Shown here: piece by piece, positions 35,912 to 47,154 of the stretch
Layout of the letters: every line of letters begins with the position of its first letter
Numbering within the stretch: the first letter of the stretch is position 1
NCBI GenBank assembly: GCA_025093985.1
Contig: JACAAK010000002.1
Coordinates: forward strand, 2,790,001-2,854,000
Source of the DNA: Calvatia gigantea
Taxonomy: Eukaryota > Basidiomycota > Agaricomycetes > Agaricales > Lycoperdaceae
Direction: 5' to 3'
DNA: 64,000 bases
Position numbers and translations under genes: made by a program
Notes under the pieces: generated by a model
Told to the model about the DNA's origin: nothing
The model's input: only the letters and a program-made list of their open reading frames with translations
The model's database searches: none

Positions 35912-38150
35912 TGGAGGTGTCTCAAGGACTTCCTATAAAGTACCTCTACATCCTTGTCACGCAATATTCTTTTAGGTCTTTTTCGGGTTTCATCGATTTC
36001 CTGGTTTTCTATTAATACGGGGCTTTTTGCGTTTTATCTATGGGTTTTCGCTGGGTTTATGTTTTTGGGTTTTGGGTGTATTTCCTTTGGGATCTTGGGG
36101 GTTATAGTACGGTTCGGTTTCGTCTCACCGTTCTCATTCGCGTATAAGTATTCCGCTACAATCCGGTAGAGTCTTGATAGCTTCAAGGTCATATATAGTG
36201 CGTAGTGTCTTGGATTGACTGTATTACTTTACCTGTCGTTCATGGTATCGTCCACGTTTTCGAAAGGTCAGTATATTCAGCTGTCCTTGGACGTTGCTAA
36301 AGATAGGACATGGACATGGGACTGCTACAAGCGTGCCAGCGTACATCCAGGCTCTTTTCGTCGAATGAACGTTGCCATTTCAGGAGGATCTGTAGAAACA
36401 GAGCCTGGAACCAGACCCTACAATGGACACTCACCGCAACTCACATTACCTGTCCCGAACAAGATTCGAGATCCCGTTATCGGCCAGTTCCTCGGTGCCA
36501 GTCATCCACGCGTTTATCCATTGCTCAATCGCCCGAAGACAAAATTACCTGGACCGTGGCTGTTAAGGCTCCGGATGGGAGACTGTCAGCGTTTCAAACT
36601 GTCCAGGCGTTACCGAAAAGGTCACCACTGGGCCTTCGCAAATTGGCTCACCTACACCCATGGTCTCCCTCATTTGACTCCTGTATTAAATTAAAGATGA
36701 ACGCCTGACAAATCGCCTACTTACTCTGAGCCCGTGGCCCAACCGGCGCTGGGGAAAAAAAATAGCAACCACGCCGGCCGGCCTTCTGAAAGGGTCCTCT
36801 CTGACACGCTGCTCGTATTACCGTACACTCGTTATGCTAACCCCAGAATCCCCAAACGGAGATCTACGTTGTTGTAAACCTGGCCCATGTAACACCGCAC
36901 CCCGTCCGCGTGGGTTGATAGTTAATACCCTCACGTCTCTTGACCAGGGTTACGTGTAAACGTGTGTCCGTGCTGGGCCCGTAATGATTTTGACAAGCGA
37001 TATAGTCGTCCAGAAAATAGCCGCTCTTAGCCCGTCTATCATACCTCCTCCTTCAGGTCGACTGGATATAGATTTGGAAGCATAGTTTACACAACCATCG
37101 CCGTTCTTCCTACGGGTGACACTTGTGAACCCCATCCTTAGTGACTACAATCCCGATCAGAGCACGCCACATCAAAATCTGCCCTACCGAGTTGTGGGTT
37201 CCAAGGTCGAACGTGGCCGTCCCAGTGAAGTGCCGCTGGATAGTTAGTACTTTATTGCTGTAGTTGTTCCCCATATTCCGAGGTGGCCCTTTTGTTATTG
37301 CACCCCTAAAGTACACATAGTTCGGTCCATAGACTGATAACAATCAACTTGCAAAGAAGAATAAAACAGAGCCCACAACGGTCCTTTTTTCCTTCCGGCA
37401 TTTGGATTCTACTCCAAGCTCCAACACCGATTATCTTACTGAATTCCTTTGCTTGCTTACCAGGTAAACCTTTTATGAGGTGAACAGAACTCTGGTTGAG
37501 CGAACTTACGGCTTGTTCTTGGAAGAAAAGACTCCCAATACTTACTCAAAGTGCTACGGACTGTTACCCTGAATCAAACCGAATCGTAGCGCTGACAGCT
37601 GTCCCAAAAACTCTCTCAATCAACATAGGGTCTCCACGGTGGTGTCGATGTAGCGAGAAAGTCTAATCGCGGATCTGCCCTCGGCGGACGAAGTACCTTG
37701 AGAGCTACGCCGCTTCTGCAAACAGCAATCTTAAAGTGATGTACTCGTAAGGCACTGCTGTTATCACCTAAGGCTCGTCCGTAACGAAAATCGCGATGGT
37801 TGCCTTTCCCAGCCATGGGCAGAGGGTCCTTCCAGGCTTCGGGTGTTCTTCCGTTCTGGTATCATACTTAATGCGAGTACCCTGTCCGGGAATGAGGGTT
37901 CGCGTTACAGAGAGAAAATATATTGCGTCTCATCGAGGTGTTGGCCTACTGGATGCGCGTAACTGACGGGAGGTATCCGAGTCGGCTTGAATTAGTTCGA
38001 GGGAGGTCATGCAAGAAATCAAACTAGGGAGACATCGGTGTGAGGCCAGTGTCATTTTTTTTTTAGAAATGTTCGCCTAAAATCGACTGTTTACTTACCA
38101 GACACTGATGTCACCTACAAGTCGATTCTCGTGACCGAAGGGCCGCTTGC
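35912..38150. other. 2.2 kb without a recognisable gene
   Basis: The first 200 bp after the F-box stop are strongly G/T-rich on the + strand (about 35970-36115). ORFs at 36215-36710 overlap in two frames and match nothing. The rest is unremarkable. No RNA gene recognised. Confidence 0.5.
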
Positions 38151-38154
38151 TGTC

Positions 38155-38380
38155 CCAGGGGAGCAAACTCAGATTAGGCATTTTGATTGAAGTCTGTATG
38201 TTTCGCGCATACACCAGAGAGGTCGAGACCGACTCCCATCTTTCCAGGCCCATGGTAGACACGGCGAAAAAAATACCACACAAGGCACCCAACGCACTTC
38301 AAGTGGGTATAATTGGGATCTCGTCTCTGATGATCTTGCAATCCGGGATCTTGTGGCTTCGCACGGAACCATTGTGCCTC
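38155..38380 (+). pseudogene. Decayed, inverted fragment of an FAD (BBE-type) oxidoreductase gene
   Basis: On the + strand, 38234-38320 aligns base by base with the minus strand of the intact oxidoreductase gene at about 39093-39182, at roughly three-quarters identity by eye. A 1-nt deletion in the GGGCCC region breaks the frame. The translated pieces TAKKIPHKAPNALQVG and [16 protein letters not shown] correspond. Weaker similarity runs left to about 38155 and right to about 38375 (TTCGCACGGAACCATTG against TTCCGCACGGCAATGG). No N-terminal FAD motif or C-terminal part of a second copy was found, so this is a relic lying tail-to-tail with the functional gene. Confidence 0.7.
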
Positions 38381-38485
38381 TCGCCTGCAGTGGCAAGGCC
38401 GGTCGTATTTAGTCAAAATGAGTTCAGGGTAAGGGCAGGTAAATTCAGACGAGCACATTCCATACCACCCACATCTACAACAGGA

Positions 38486-40269
38486 TTAATTAGGGGTAAT
38501 CGCAAACCATTTATTGAAGGTGTTTTCTGGGTCGTATTTCTTCTTGATGCTTTGCAAGGCAGGGTAGTTTTCTCCAAAGGCGATTTGAGCTTTATCCTTC
38601 ACCTCGTCCTTCTCTCCTGCAATACCCTCAGGGTCTGGGAAACAGCAAGGTTAACGTCGACCCAAGGATTGGGTTCAAAAGAGCGCTTTACCATAATTGC
38701 TGTAACCCTGACTGCTGATCTCCTTCAGTTCAGATGCACCACCGGCGACACACGCGGCGATCGCATGTGTCAGAGTCCTCGCCTCATCGACGCTCCTCTC
38801 CGAGTGCGTATTTCCGGGCCATCCAACCACAATTAGACAATTTGGTGTTGGAATTCGTCGATGTGCCGTCTTGTGGGTAGGGACGGCATTGACAATCTGA
38901 AGAGGATACCACTCATAGACGGCATTTGGCGTGAATTTCCCAGCCTTCGCGATTTCTGTAATTTTTTCTTGAGCCTTTAAGATGGTTTCGTATTCAGGAC
39001 CTTCATGTGCTACTCCTTTCAAATAAACACCATTGCCGTGCGGAACCATGGGATTCTAAATTGTAAAACTGTCAGAGGCGGGATAAGTGACCGTTCCACG
39101 TGTACCCACTTGGAGCGCATTGAGTTCCTCGTATGGTATTTCCTTTGCCATGTCTGCCTTGGGCCCTGAAAAGATGGGAATTGGTATTGGTTTCATGTGC
39201 ATGGGTAAGAATGCGGGGTATACCAATATCATAAAGCTTTTTGAATTTGGCTCGTCCTTCGGCTTCGTTGCCATTGTAGAAAACAAAGCAGGGAACGATC
39301 GGCTAGGGGGTTGTCAAAAACTGTTAATCAGTCTAATGATGTAAGAATTCACCGTCCCGTCAGGTTCGGTTGTTGTCATCATTAGCATCGCCTCCTTTGG
39401 GTCGATATTGGCATACCAATCTTTCGAAAAGTCCACAACTTTCTTTAGTTGAGCACCAGGGAATATGATTGGACCAGCAAAAACGGTCCTTCTCTGAAAA
39501 TGAAGAGCAAGGACAAATTCTGTTACCACTCCAAAATTACTGCCTCCTCCACGAACACCAAAGAACAAGTCTGAGTTCTCTGTTTCATTTGCTTTCCGGG
39601 TAGAACCATCTGCGCCAACGATGGTGACCTAAAATCTGGGTTTGACCAGGGCGAAAGTAAATCACGTTACAAGAATACCCGCCTGAACAAGATTATCGAT
39701 GGTGAGCCCATGTTCACCGCTGAGCCAGCCAAATCCGCCTCCGAGGATAAGCCTATGCAATGAAGTTAAGAACTGAAGTCAGGGATGAAAGACATGATTA
39801 TTAAGTCTGACCCTCCAACGCCAGTCTACCTCATGATGAATCAAACGAATGCATATGAGAGGTCGTAACATACGTGATTAACTGTGCCACCGACGGTGGC
39901 AAGACCATGCTCAATCGCAGTTTTATCAACGGTTTCCCAGAGGGCGCCCCCACCAACAAAGGCAAGTTTATTGGTAGGATCAACGCGTACGCCAACAAGG
40001 TAGCGAGAAAGGTCAATCACAAGGCCGCCCTCAATAGAGGATGCGCCAACGGCATTATGACCGCCCCCACGGATCGCAATGGGGAGTTTGTTGGCTCGGG
40101 CATGGAGGATCGCAGCCGAGACGTCAGCTTCGTCCTTGACGAACACGACTGCGGCCGCATTTCTCTCTGCATTTCGTGCCCAGCGATGGATGGATTGCGC
40201 ATACTCAGGATGGTCTGGCGTTATAACGTCGCCCTTGATATGGCTGGAAATATCAGCGACAGATGCCAT
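38486..40269 (-). CDS. FAD-linked oxidoreductase, berberine-bridge-enzyme family
   Basis: An FAD_binding_4 domain followed by a BBE motif. Start [13 protein letters not shown] at 40269; no signal peptide seen. His71 in IRGGGHN is the expected covalent FAD site. TVNH joins TGVGG (a 14-nt microexon, 39812-39825) and then [21 protein letters not shown]. In bicovalent relatives the last motif contains Cys; here it reads LTIDNL, so the flavin is probably attached through His only. [18 protein letters not shown] follows. The C-terminus has [23 protein letters not shown], the BBE signature in pieces, ending ITPN at 38486. About eight introns. Substrate unknown; relatives oxidise sugars, alkaloids or other secondary metabolites. 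Confidence 0.9.
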
Positions 40270-40561
40270 GACAGTTGCTCGGATTTTAGCGTTGGTTGTA
40301 GTTGATAAGAGGATTGATTATCCAAAGCCAAAGAAATCTTTCTAGACATAGCACATTAAATATAGTGACCTCCCAATTGGTTGGAGGAACCAAGCGACGT
40401 GTGATACCTGCGAATTCTCAAGGACATTGTCAATGTGGTGGTGGTGATCTGAACGAAGCCAGAGATGCGATCACATGACTTGGGGGAACACGAGACGCGA
40501 ATTATTGCTTCAGCGCTTCAGCTTCAGTGTTCATTCAACGTTCAGGCATTCACCTGTCAGA
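40270..40561. promoter_or_regulatory. Divergent promoter of FAD oxidoreductase and SPC24
   Basis: 292 bp between the start codons. It contains ACGCGA at 40495-40500, about 65 bp before the SPC24 ATG, matching the core of fungal MBF (MluI cell-cycle box) sites. Function is inferred. Confidence 0.4.
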
Positions 40562-41363
40562 ATGTCCATCGACGTTCAGGAGGCCATGTGAGTGTATTTG
40601 TTGTAATACGCAACTATTCCTGATGCGATATCAATTTTCAGTAAGGCCATTCGCGATATGCGTCCAATCATTGATCCTGAAGAAGATTACCTCACGATCG
40701 TAGCTGCTGAACAGACATTCGCCGCATCTGAAGCCAAAAGGAAGAAAGAGCTCGAGGAGGCACATGCAAATCTTAAAGGTCCTTACATATCACGCTAGGA
40801 ATGGGGCTTGGTTTCTCACACCGCTACTTAGCCCTGGCCAAGGTCCTCGAAGCAGCTCGAGCATCATCCACTCGCCCTGACTCCGTGCCCTCGACGGCAG
40901 CTCATGCAACGGCTCTCAACAAATACGACAGCACAAAATTTTCGCTAATGAAGGCGATCAGCGACATGCAGAGTGAAATAGGAAGCAAGGAAGCAGAACT
41001 GGCCGCTCTCAAGGATGAAGCGAGGAAATTGGAGGAATACGATCCGGCTGCAGAACACGAGAAAGAGTTGGATGGATCTGTGTATGTTTAAATAATTACT
41101 GCGTTTGGTGGGCGCTGATAAGGTAAATTAGGTTGCGGTTGGCCATATACAAAGCGTTGGGTTTCGAAGCCGTGCCTGACAGAAACGGGCGGGTGACCAA
41201 GATGCTTGTTCGTGAGTATCATCTTACATTTTGACTTTCATGAGCTGGAATGTGCTGCCTTGGAATAGGTTCACAATCGGGAGATGTACACGTCGTTGAC
41301 TTCCCAGCTGATGAACCAGATTTTGAAAGTACTCATAAACTATGGAGTGTTGCTCGTTCATGA
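40562..41363 (+). CDS. SPC24: Kinetochore protein SPC24 (NDC80 complex)
   Basis: A subunit of the NDC80 microtubule-attachment complex. First exon MSIDVQEA, spliced in phase to IKAIRDMRPIIDPEEDYLTIVAAEQ. A long coiled coil follows (ALAKVLEAARASS..., LMKAISDMQSEIGSKEAELAALKDEARKL). The globular C-terminal domain is spread over two more exons, LRLAIYKALGFEAVPDRNGRVTKMLV and RSQSGDVHVVDFP, and ends KLWSVARS. The order coiled coil then small RWD-like domain and the motif LRxxIYxxLGF are diagnostic. Four introns, about 200 residues, normal for the family. Confidence 0.92.
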
Positions 41364-42404
41364 TCTCGGGAGTTTCTCGCTCACTTGTCTTATAATGTAT
41401 CTTAGGCGAGGTCTTAGGTCCTTGGTACTTGGGTGCGGAGTTACTCAAGTGTTGTCTCAGAAACAGTCTGTATTTTTGCTTTCGTCAAGTTCTAGTATCA
41501 CGAATCCTCTGAGTAGCTCTCAACTCTTTTCCGCAGTGCAGCTTCCAGTCCTGAGGTGTCCCTGACTTCGAGGCTGGTTCTGGCATTCGTTATGTTGTTT
41601 CTCCCTGACTGCTAGGCTACGTTTCAGGATAACGGCTGGTATCGGAACCCTTTTTACATCTCATCTGTTCTCGTTCTTGGCGGGGGACGATGGTTCCCAT
41701 CCCCTTTTGTGTTGGTTTTACGGGTCGTTGAGCCCTTTGGGGTCTTCATGCTGATATGCTCGGCCGCGAAGTTTGGCCGGGCAACCTCCAACGTAGGAGG
41801 CCCATTTTCTCAGGAAATCCAAACATGCCAGAGTCTCACACATGTATCCAGACCACTATCTATTGAGAGCTATTTCCGAGCACTAGGCGAATCCTTCCGA
41901 ATAAACCCATCTACTTGACACCATCAACGTTTATCCAAAGTCATGCTGGCACCAAATCAGAGGTCCCAGTACATCCATCTATATTTTGGCATCTATGAAC
42001 CGAGCTTGGGGGGGTGGCTGGGGTGGGGCCTTTAAAGCTACCAAATATTACAACTCACAATTCCCTGTTTATCATGAAAGGGCGGGCTTCTTTACCCAGG
42101 CACAGTCAATTGCGTCTCTTGGCCTCAAAGGGTGTTTAGAGGGCCCTAGCCTTCCTGCATGTGTGAACGGTGAGAGCAACAAGATCATCTGGGTCCGGTG
42201 GATAAGTCAAAAGCGCAGCACACATCAAAAACGCGCGGGGATTCGGGGTTTAGAATGGCAATTAAACAAGAATAAATGATTATACAAGAGGTCTCCTGTC
42301 CATCCTGGAGCCAAGAATCCTAAAAAAACTTGACTGTCCGTCTACGGCTCCATTGTTAGCTGACCCTAGGAACATACTGTCAGAACAGTGAACAGCCCAA
42401 AAGA
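41364..42404. other. 1 kb between convergent SPC24 and CAF-1 genes
   Basis: Both flanking genes end here. The sequence is T-rich on the + strand at 41400-41720. Short ORFs (for example 41986-42279) have no recognisable motif. No gene called. Confidence 0.5.
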
Positions 42405-45206
42405 TTACTTTACCAACCTCAATGTAGGCTTCACAACCCAAACTTTCTTCTCCTTGCATTTCTCCCCAACTTCCCTAATCTTTGCCTCAATCGCGATCTT
42501 TTTCACCTTATGCACTTTCAATTCCTGGTATATTGCCTCTACAAGCAGGACAAAGCTCGCCATTCGCAGTTCTGAAATCTTGTTGAGGAGGAATGGTAGA
42601 TGTGCATCTGGAAAGGGATTTTTCAGTGGTGCGGTGGATTTCTTGACGATGCTGGTCGGGTCTATTGCCGAATTTGAGGGATTAGAGGGGGCGGCAACAT
42701 GATCCGGGAGACTTGGAACCACAAAACCGCCATTGGTAATTGTATTAGATGCCGTTGTCGGTATAGAAGTCTTGAGACTTGCTTTATAGTCTTCGATGCA
42801 TGTCGACACAAAAGTGAACGGATCAACAGACCGAGGGGTATCTATGGCAGGTGTGATTAGTCCGTTAACATAGTCCATGTCTTTGAGATTATGCTTTCCA
42901 CCTACCGTTAAATATTTGTATCCGGTATTGATTGAATGGTTCGTATTCACTTTCGCCAGCCCTCGTCTCCCAGCAAGGTCCCTTCGAGAATGGTACAAGA
43001 GGGACTACTACCTTCCTCCTCTTCTGTTTCGTTTCCGGATCAACCGCCTTACGTTTTAACGGTGGTGGAGGGAACCGTAGGTCCGGGAGGTCCGGCAGCA
43101 TGGGAGGTGAAAGGTCCCGAATATCCTCGTACAACGCCCCGGGCTCCTCATCGTCATCTACAAGCCAATTATCCATATCTGAATCTTCCTCGTCAGAATC
43201 ACCATCTTCCTCATCGTCCTGCAATACGTCGTCCGCATCCCCCGCGGGTTCTTCCCATTCGGCACCACTATCATAGCCGTAATCGAACTCTACAACGTCT
43301 TTCGCGAATGGTCTTCGGGGGCCTATGACCTTAGAGCTGCGCGTCCATGTGCCAAAGTATCCTGGTCGTGCGTCTTCATGATAAACTAAATACTTTTGTT
43401 GGGTATAGGTCTCGGTCTTGTAGTTGATTTAGGATAGCCCGAACTTCATTATCATCACCCGCAACTTCAGCTTCTGAGAGTTTTGCTATCGCATCCCGGA
43501 CAGAGTGGGGGTTGTAAATTTGGAACTGGGAACTTGGATCTACCCGTCTTGGTCGTGGAAGTCTTGAAGGGTCAAGTGGTGGCGGCAGCGATACTAGGAT
43601 GTTCTGCAGTCGTTCTAGTGTGGGGTGGTTGACAATTTGGTAGCGCGGAGGAATCACAAAAGGGACATACCTTTTGCAGATATCATATTGATGTCCGTGG
43701 TGCTCTTTGGTGCGTCGAACATGACAATGTCATCACCATCCTTCTCAATATCGTTGTCAGACTCGATAACGATGACACCAGCATCATCACCGGTGGCAGC
43801 TTCCTTTCCTTTCCGCCCTTTTGGAGCCGTAAACCAATTATACGAAGCAAGGATGGAGCCTCGTTTGAGAACGAACGGCTTGAACGTTCTCCCAAAGTCG
43901 GTTTGAAGGCGAGACGGCCCAGCACTTGATTCGTTTCCTTTCAAAGTTGAGGTTGAGGGTACTTTAGGTTTCGAGAAGAAGTTTGCCATGAGCGACCGTG
44001 ACTTATTTTCAAGATCCTTCGCTTTCTTCTCCTTCTCTGCCTTCGCCGCTTTCTTCTCCAGCCTTTCTTTCTCCTGAATTTTGTTTAGCAGGTGAAAGGG
44101 TAATGAGGGTTACAGGCGTTACCTTGGCAGCCTTTTCTGGGTCTTTGGGTTTCTTTGGACGACCAGGTGCGGTGGGAGTCTCGTTATGATTCTCATCGTC
44201 TCGATCTTTCCTTGCTTTGGAAGGCGTATCGGCCTGCCCATTATCAGATTTGCTGTTTAAAGGTAACTCTTTGACTGCGGCCCGATTGGTGCCCTTTGGA
44301 TCCAGAATAGCGTCTCTTTCAGATTGAGTGAGTGCTTCAAATATTTGCCTCAAATGTTCCTTCGCCTAAATAAAGGTGAGAAAACAGTTGGGAGGCGAAT
44401 GCGAGGGATATTGCGTACCCGTATTCGTTCCGATGAACGAGCCTCTGCTTTCTCTTGGGCACTTTTGGGTAGCCAATTCCTGCAGCCCTCCTTGACTTCC
44501 CATCGCCATATACACACAACTGCTGGTGTTTTTGAACCGTTTGGTGCCTCAAGGCCGTAGTTATTACGAGACAGCACGGATTTGACAGCTTGCTCTATGG
44601 TCCGCAAGGGGAGCATTGATTTCGCAGAAGAGAGCTTGGAATCTTCCTCGTTGTCTTCCTGAGGCGGCATTAACTCTTGTTGCACATGTTTTGCAAGGGC
44701 TGTAAGTGATTTATCACTGGAAATTGCCCGTGTAAATTGAGATCTCATCGTTCAAGTAAGCACTCAATACCTACCTCTCGTGGCTAAGCTTTGCTATCAG
44801 CGGTAGGTGGTCATTTGGGATTGAATCTAATGGTGGCTCCTGCTTTTCGACCCGTTGTTCAATCATCTCCCTGAACTTCACGATCTCTACAAAGCAGTCA
44901 TTAGAAATAAACTCAAGAGGGAAATGCACGGATCGGTTGCACCTTGCAGAGTTTCGGACAGCTTCTCAAAAGACATCGGTTTCTGTTTGAAGATGACCTT
45001 GCCATTCTTTAACTCGATAATTTTGTGCTTCTCTTGGTTTTCTACGGTAGTTTGACGCGCTTCAGTGAGGGGTGAAAGAAAGAGACGCGACGTGGCTTAC
45101 TTTCCGGAGTTTGAGATATGGCTGCAATTAGGAACACTTCAGAATTGCGAGCGGAAGTAAAAATCAAACAGCTCGACGCACCTTTCCCAACATTGACTTC
45201 GGCCAT
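42405..45206 (-). CDS. RLF2: CAF-1 large subunit (CHAF1A/p150/Rlf2)
   Basis: The chromatin assembly factor 1 subunit that deposits H3-H4 at PCNA-marked forks. A tiny first exon MAEVNVGK is followed by small exons (EKHKIIELKNGKVIFKQKPM; EIVKFREMIEQRVEKQEPP). Then comes a charged KER-like region (EKERLEKKAAKAEKEKKAK) and MANFFSKP, which resembles a PCNA-binding/PIP-like segment. The CAF-1 core is YHEDARPGYFGTWTRSSKVIGPRRPF, then FDYGYDSGAEWEEP and a long Asp/Glu-rich run, read in pieces. The C-terminal exon (to 42405) is predicted to fold as a winged helix (HLPFLLNKISELRMASFVLLVEAIYQEL). Divergent from RFC2 by 169 bp. Confidence 0.9.
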
Positions 45207-45375
45207 GTTCAAAACACGACGGCAGTCTTCACAGGAATAATGTACACGAGGATAAGGCGAGATCAATGGTGCAAGGAAAAGCACGTGGGATGATGTGGAC
45301 GCGACCGTGACATCTCATTGTGGCGGGCGCGTTACACATTCAGCACCGATTCAGTACTCAGTACTCATCCTCCGA
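45207..45375. promoter_or_regulatory. 169-bp divergent promoter of CAF-1 large subunit and RFC2
   Basis: The shared interval contains CACGTG (45282-45287), ACGCGA (45299-45304) and GCGCGT (45327-45332), plus a tandem CAGTACT pair just before the RFC2 start. ACGCG-type cores are known MBF/cell-cycle sites in fungi. Coordinated S-phase expression of the two genes is a reasonable inference. Confidence 0.5.
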
Positions 45376-46770
45376 ATGTCTTCCAACTTCTTTACTTCAA
45401 AACCTGGTCCGAGGACTACTACAAAACATACAATAGACCCAGCACTGCAACCATGGGTAGAAAAATAGTGCGCCTTATCCTCTCGACATCCACCGACCAT
45501 GATGTTAAGGTCCATTAAAGTAGGCCCAAGACGATAGATGATGTATCTGCGCAAGACCACACAGTTGCGGTGCTACGGAAAACGTTGACCTCAACGAATG
45601 TAGGTTGTTCAACGCAATCGTGAACTACATGCTCATATGCTATCCAGCTTCCCCACATGCTTTTCTACGGTCCCCCAGGAACAGGAAAGACCTCCACAAT
45701 CTTAGCCTTGGCACGCCAACTCTTTGGGTAACCACTATTCGATCTCGTTCACTGCCCTTTCTTAAGCTCACCGCTCTCTTCACACCAGACCCGACAACTT
45801 CAAAAATAGAGTCCTTGAACTCAATGCTTCAGACGAACGGGGCATATCAGTCGTCCGCGATAAAATCAAAGGCTTCGCTCGTCAGACACCTCGCGCCCAA
45901 ACCATTGCCTCCGACGGTAAAACGTACCCATGTCCGCCTTACAAAATAATTATACTGGATGAGGCGGACTCTATGACACAAGATGCACAAGGGGCCCTCC
46001 GTCGGATAATGGAAACCTATGCCAGAATAACGCGTTTTTGCCTTGTATGCAACTACGTCACAAGGTAATACTCCTCTCTCGTTTCAACAAGCATTCCCGC
46101 TCACGGTTCATTTCCTAAAGAATAATTGAACCCGTCGCATCCCGGTGCTCCAAATTCCGTTTCACACCTCTCGATTCCGAATCCACCGCGAGCCGCTTGA
46201 GCTACATCGCACAACAAGAACAAGTTGACGTCGACCCGTCTGTAATCAGCGCTCTCATAAACGTCTCAAACGGTGACCTTCGTCGCGCTATAACTTACCT
46301 TCAATCTGCATCCCGCCTCTCCTCCGCGTCTGTCCCACCAACACCCATCCGTATATCCGATATTCAAGAAATTGCGGGCGTAGTACCAGACAAAGTAATC
46401 AATGACTTCGCCTGGACCCTCGGTGTCGACATTGATGGCGACAGTATGGATGTGGATGAAACCAAGTCGAAGAACGCGTCCAATTTCGAAGCCATACAAA
46501 AAAGAGTGAAGTCGATAATCAGAGAGGGTTATTCTGCATCCCAGATTCTCTCTCAGGTCAGTGCCACATCCTTTACACGTTCGGCTTTTCTCACTGTCCT
46601 TTTCATAGCTTCACGACCTTGTGGTACTCCATCCGTTACTAAATAGCAAGCAAAAATCAGCATGTGCGCTTGTATTCGCAGAGGCAGATAAAGCCCTCTG
46701 CGACGGCTCAGACGAGGAACTTTGGGTTCTTGAGATCGCGCTTCGCGTACATAAAGCAGTAACATCATAA
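45376..46770 (+). CDS. RFC2: Replication factor C subunit (yeast RFC2 / human RFC4)
   Basis: An AAA+ clamp-loader subunit that opens PCNA onto primer-template [20 protein letters not shown] at 45376, then [22 protein letters not shown] across an intron. Walker A is [45 protein letters not shown] is next, then Walker [12 protein letters not shown], the arginine-finger SRC motif in [17 protein letters not shown], and [15 protein letters not shown]. The C-terminal collar helices end LRVHKAVTS at 46770. [12 protein letters not shown] and KGFARQTP fit the RFC2/RFC4 group better than the other small subunits. About six introns. Confidence 0.92.
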
Positions 46771-47154
46771 GATTTGAAAGCCCCGCCTTACAGTCCCTCT
46801 TGGCATCCAAGGTTTTGTACCACATCTAACATCAGATCTTTGGGTCAAGCCCGAAATATCGAGCGTGTAAGCGCGCCATGTTATGTTTTTCGTATTAGCC
46901 CATCTACGAGATAATACAGCTCTGAAGGGTGTACATAATCCAAAGTGCAGACTTGCACATCAGTATGAGACTTCTGTGAATCATTATGCAAAGGATGGAA
47001 GAGCATGACATTATCATAACCACATGAGCGAGAGCACAAAAAGATAAAAGACATGAGATAAGGGGGGGGGAGGAGGGGACGAAAATCTACCCTGCAACAA
47101 ATGTCACAGAAGAAAGCATCGGTGGCAGCGAGAATGGACTTCCAATTTATTACT

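Noticed and set aside
36215..36710. Two overlapping ORFs of 159 and 132 residues
   Set aside because: No family resemblance; overlapping frames of equal quality suggest chance.
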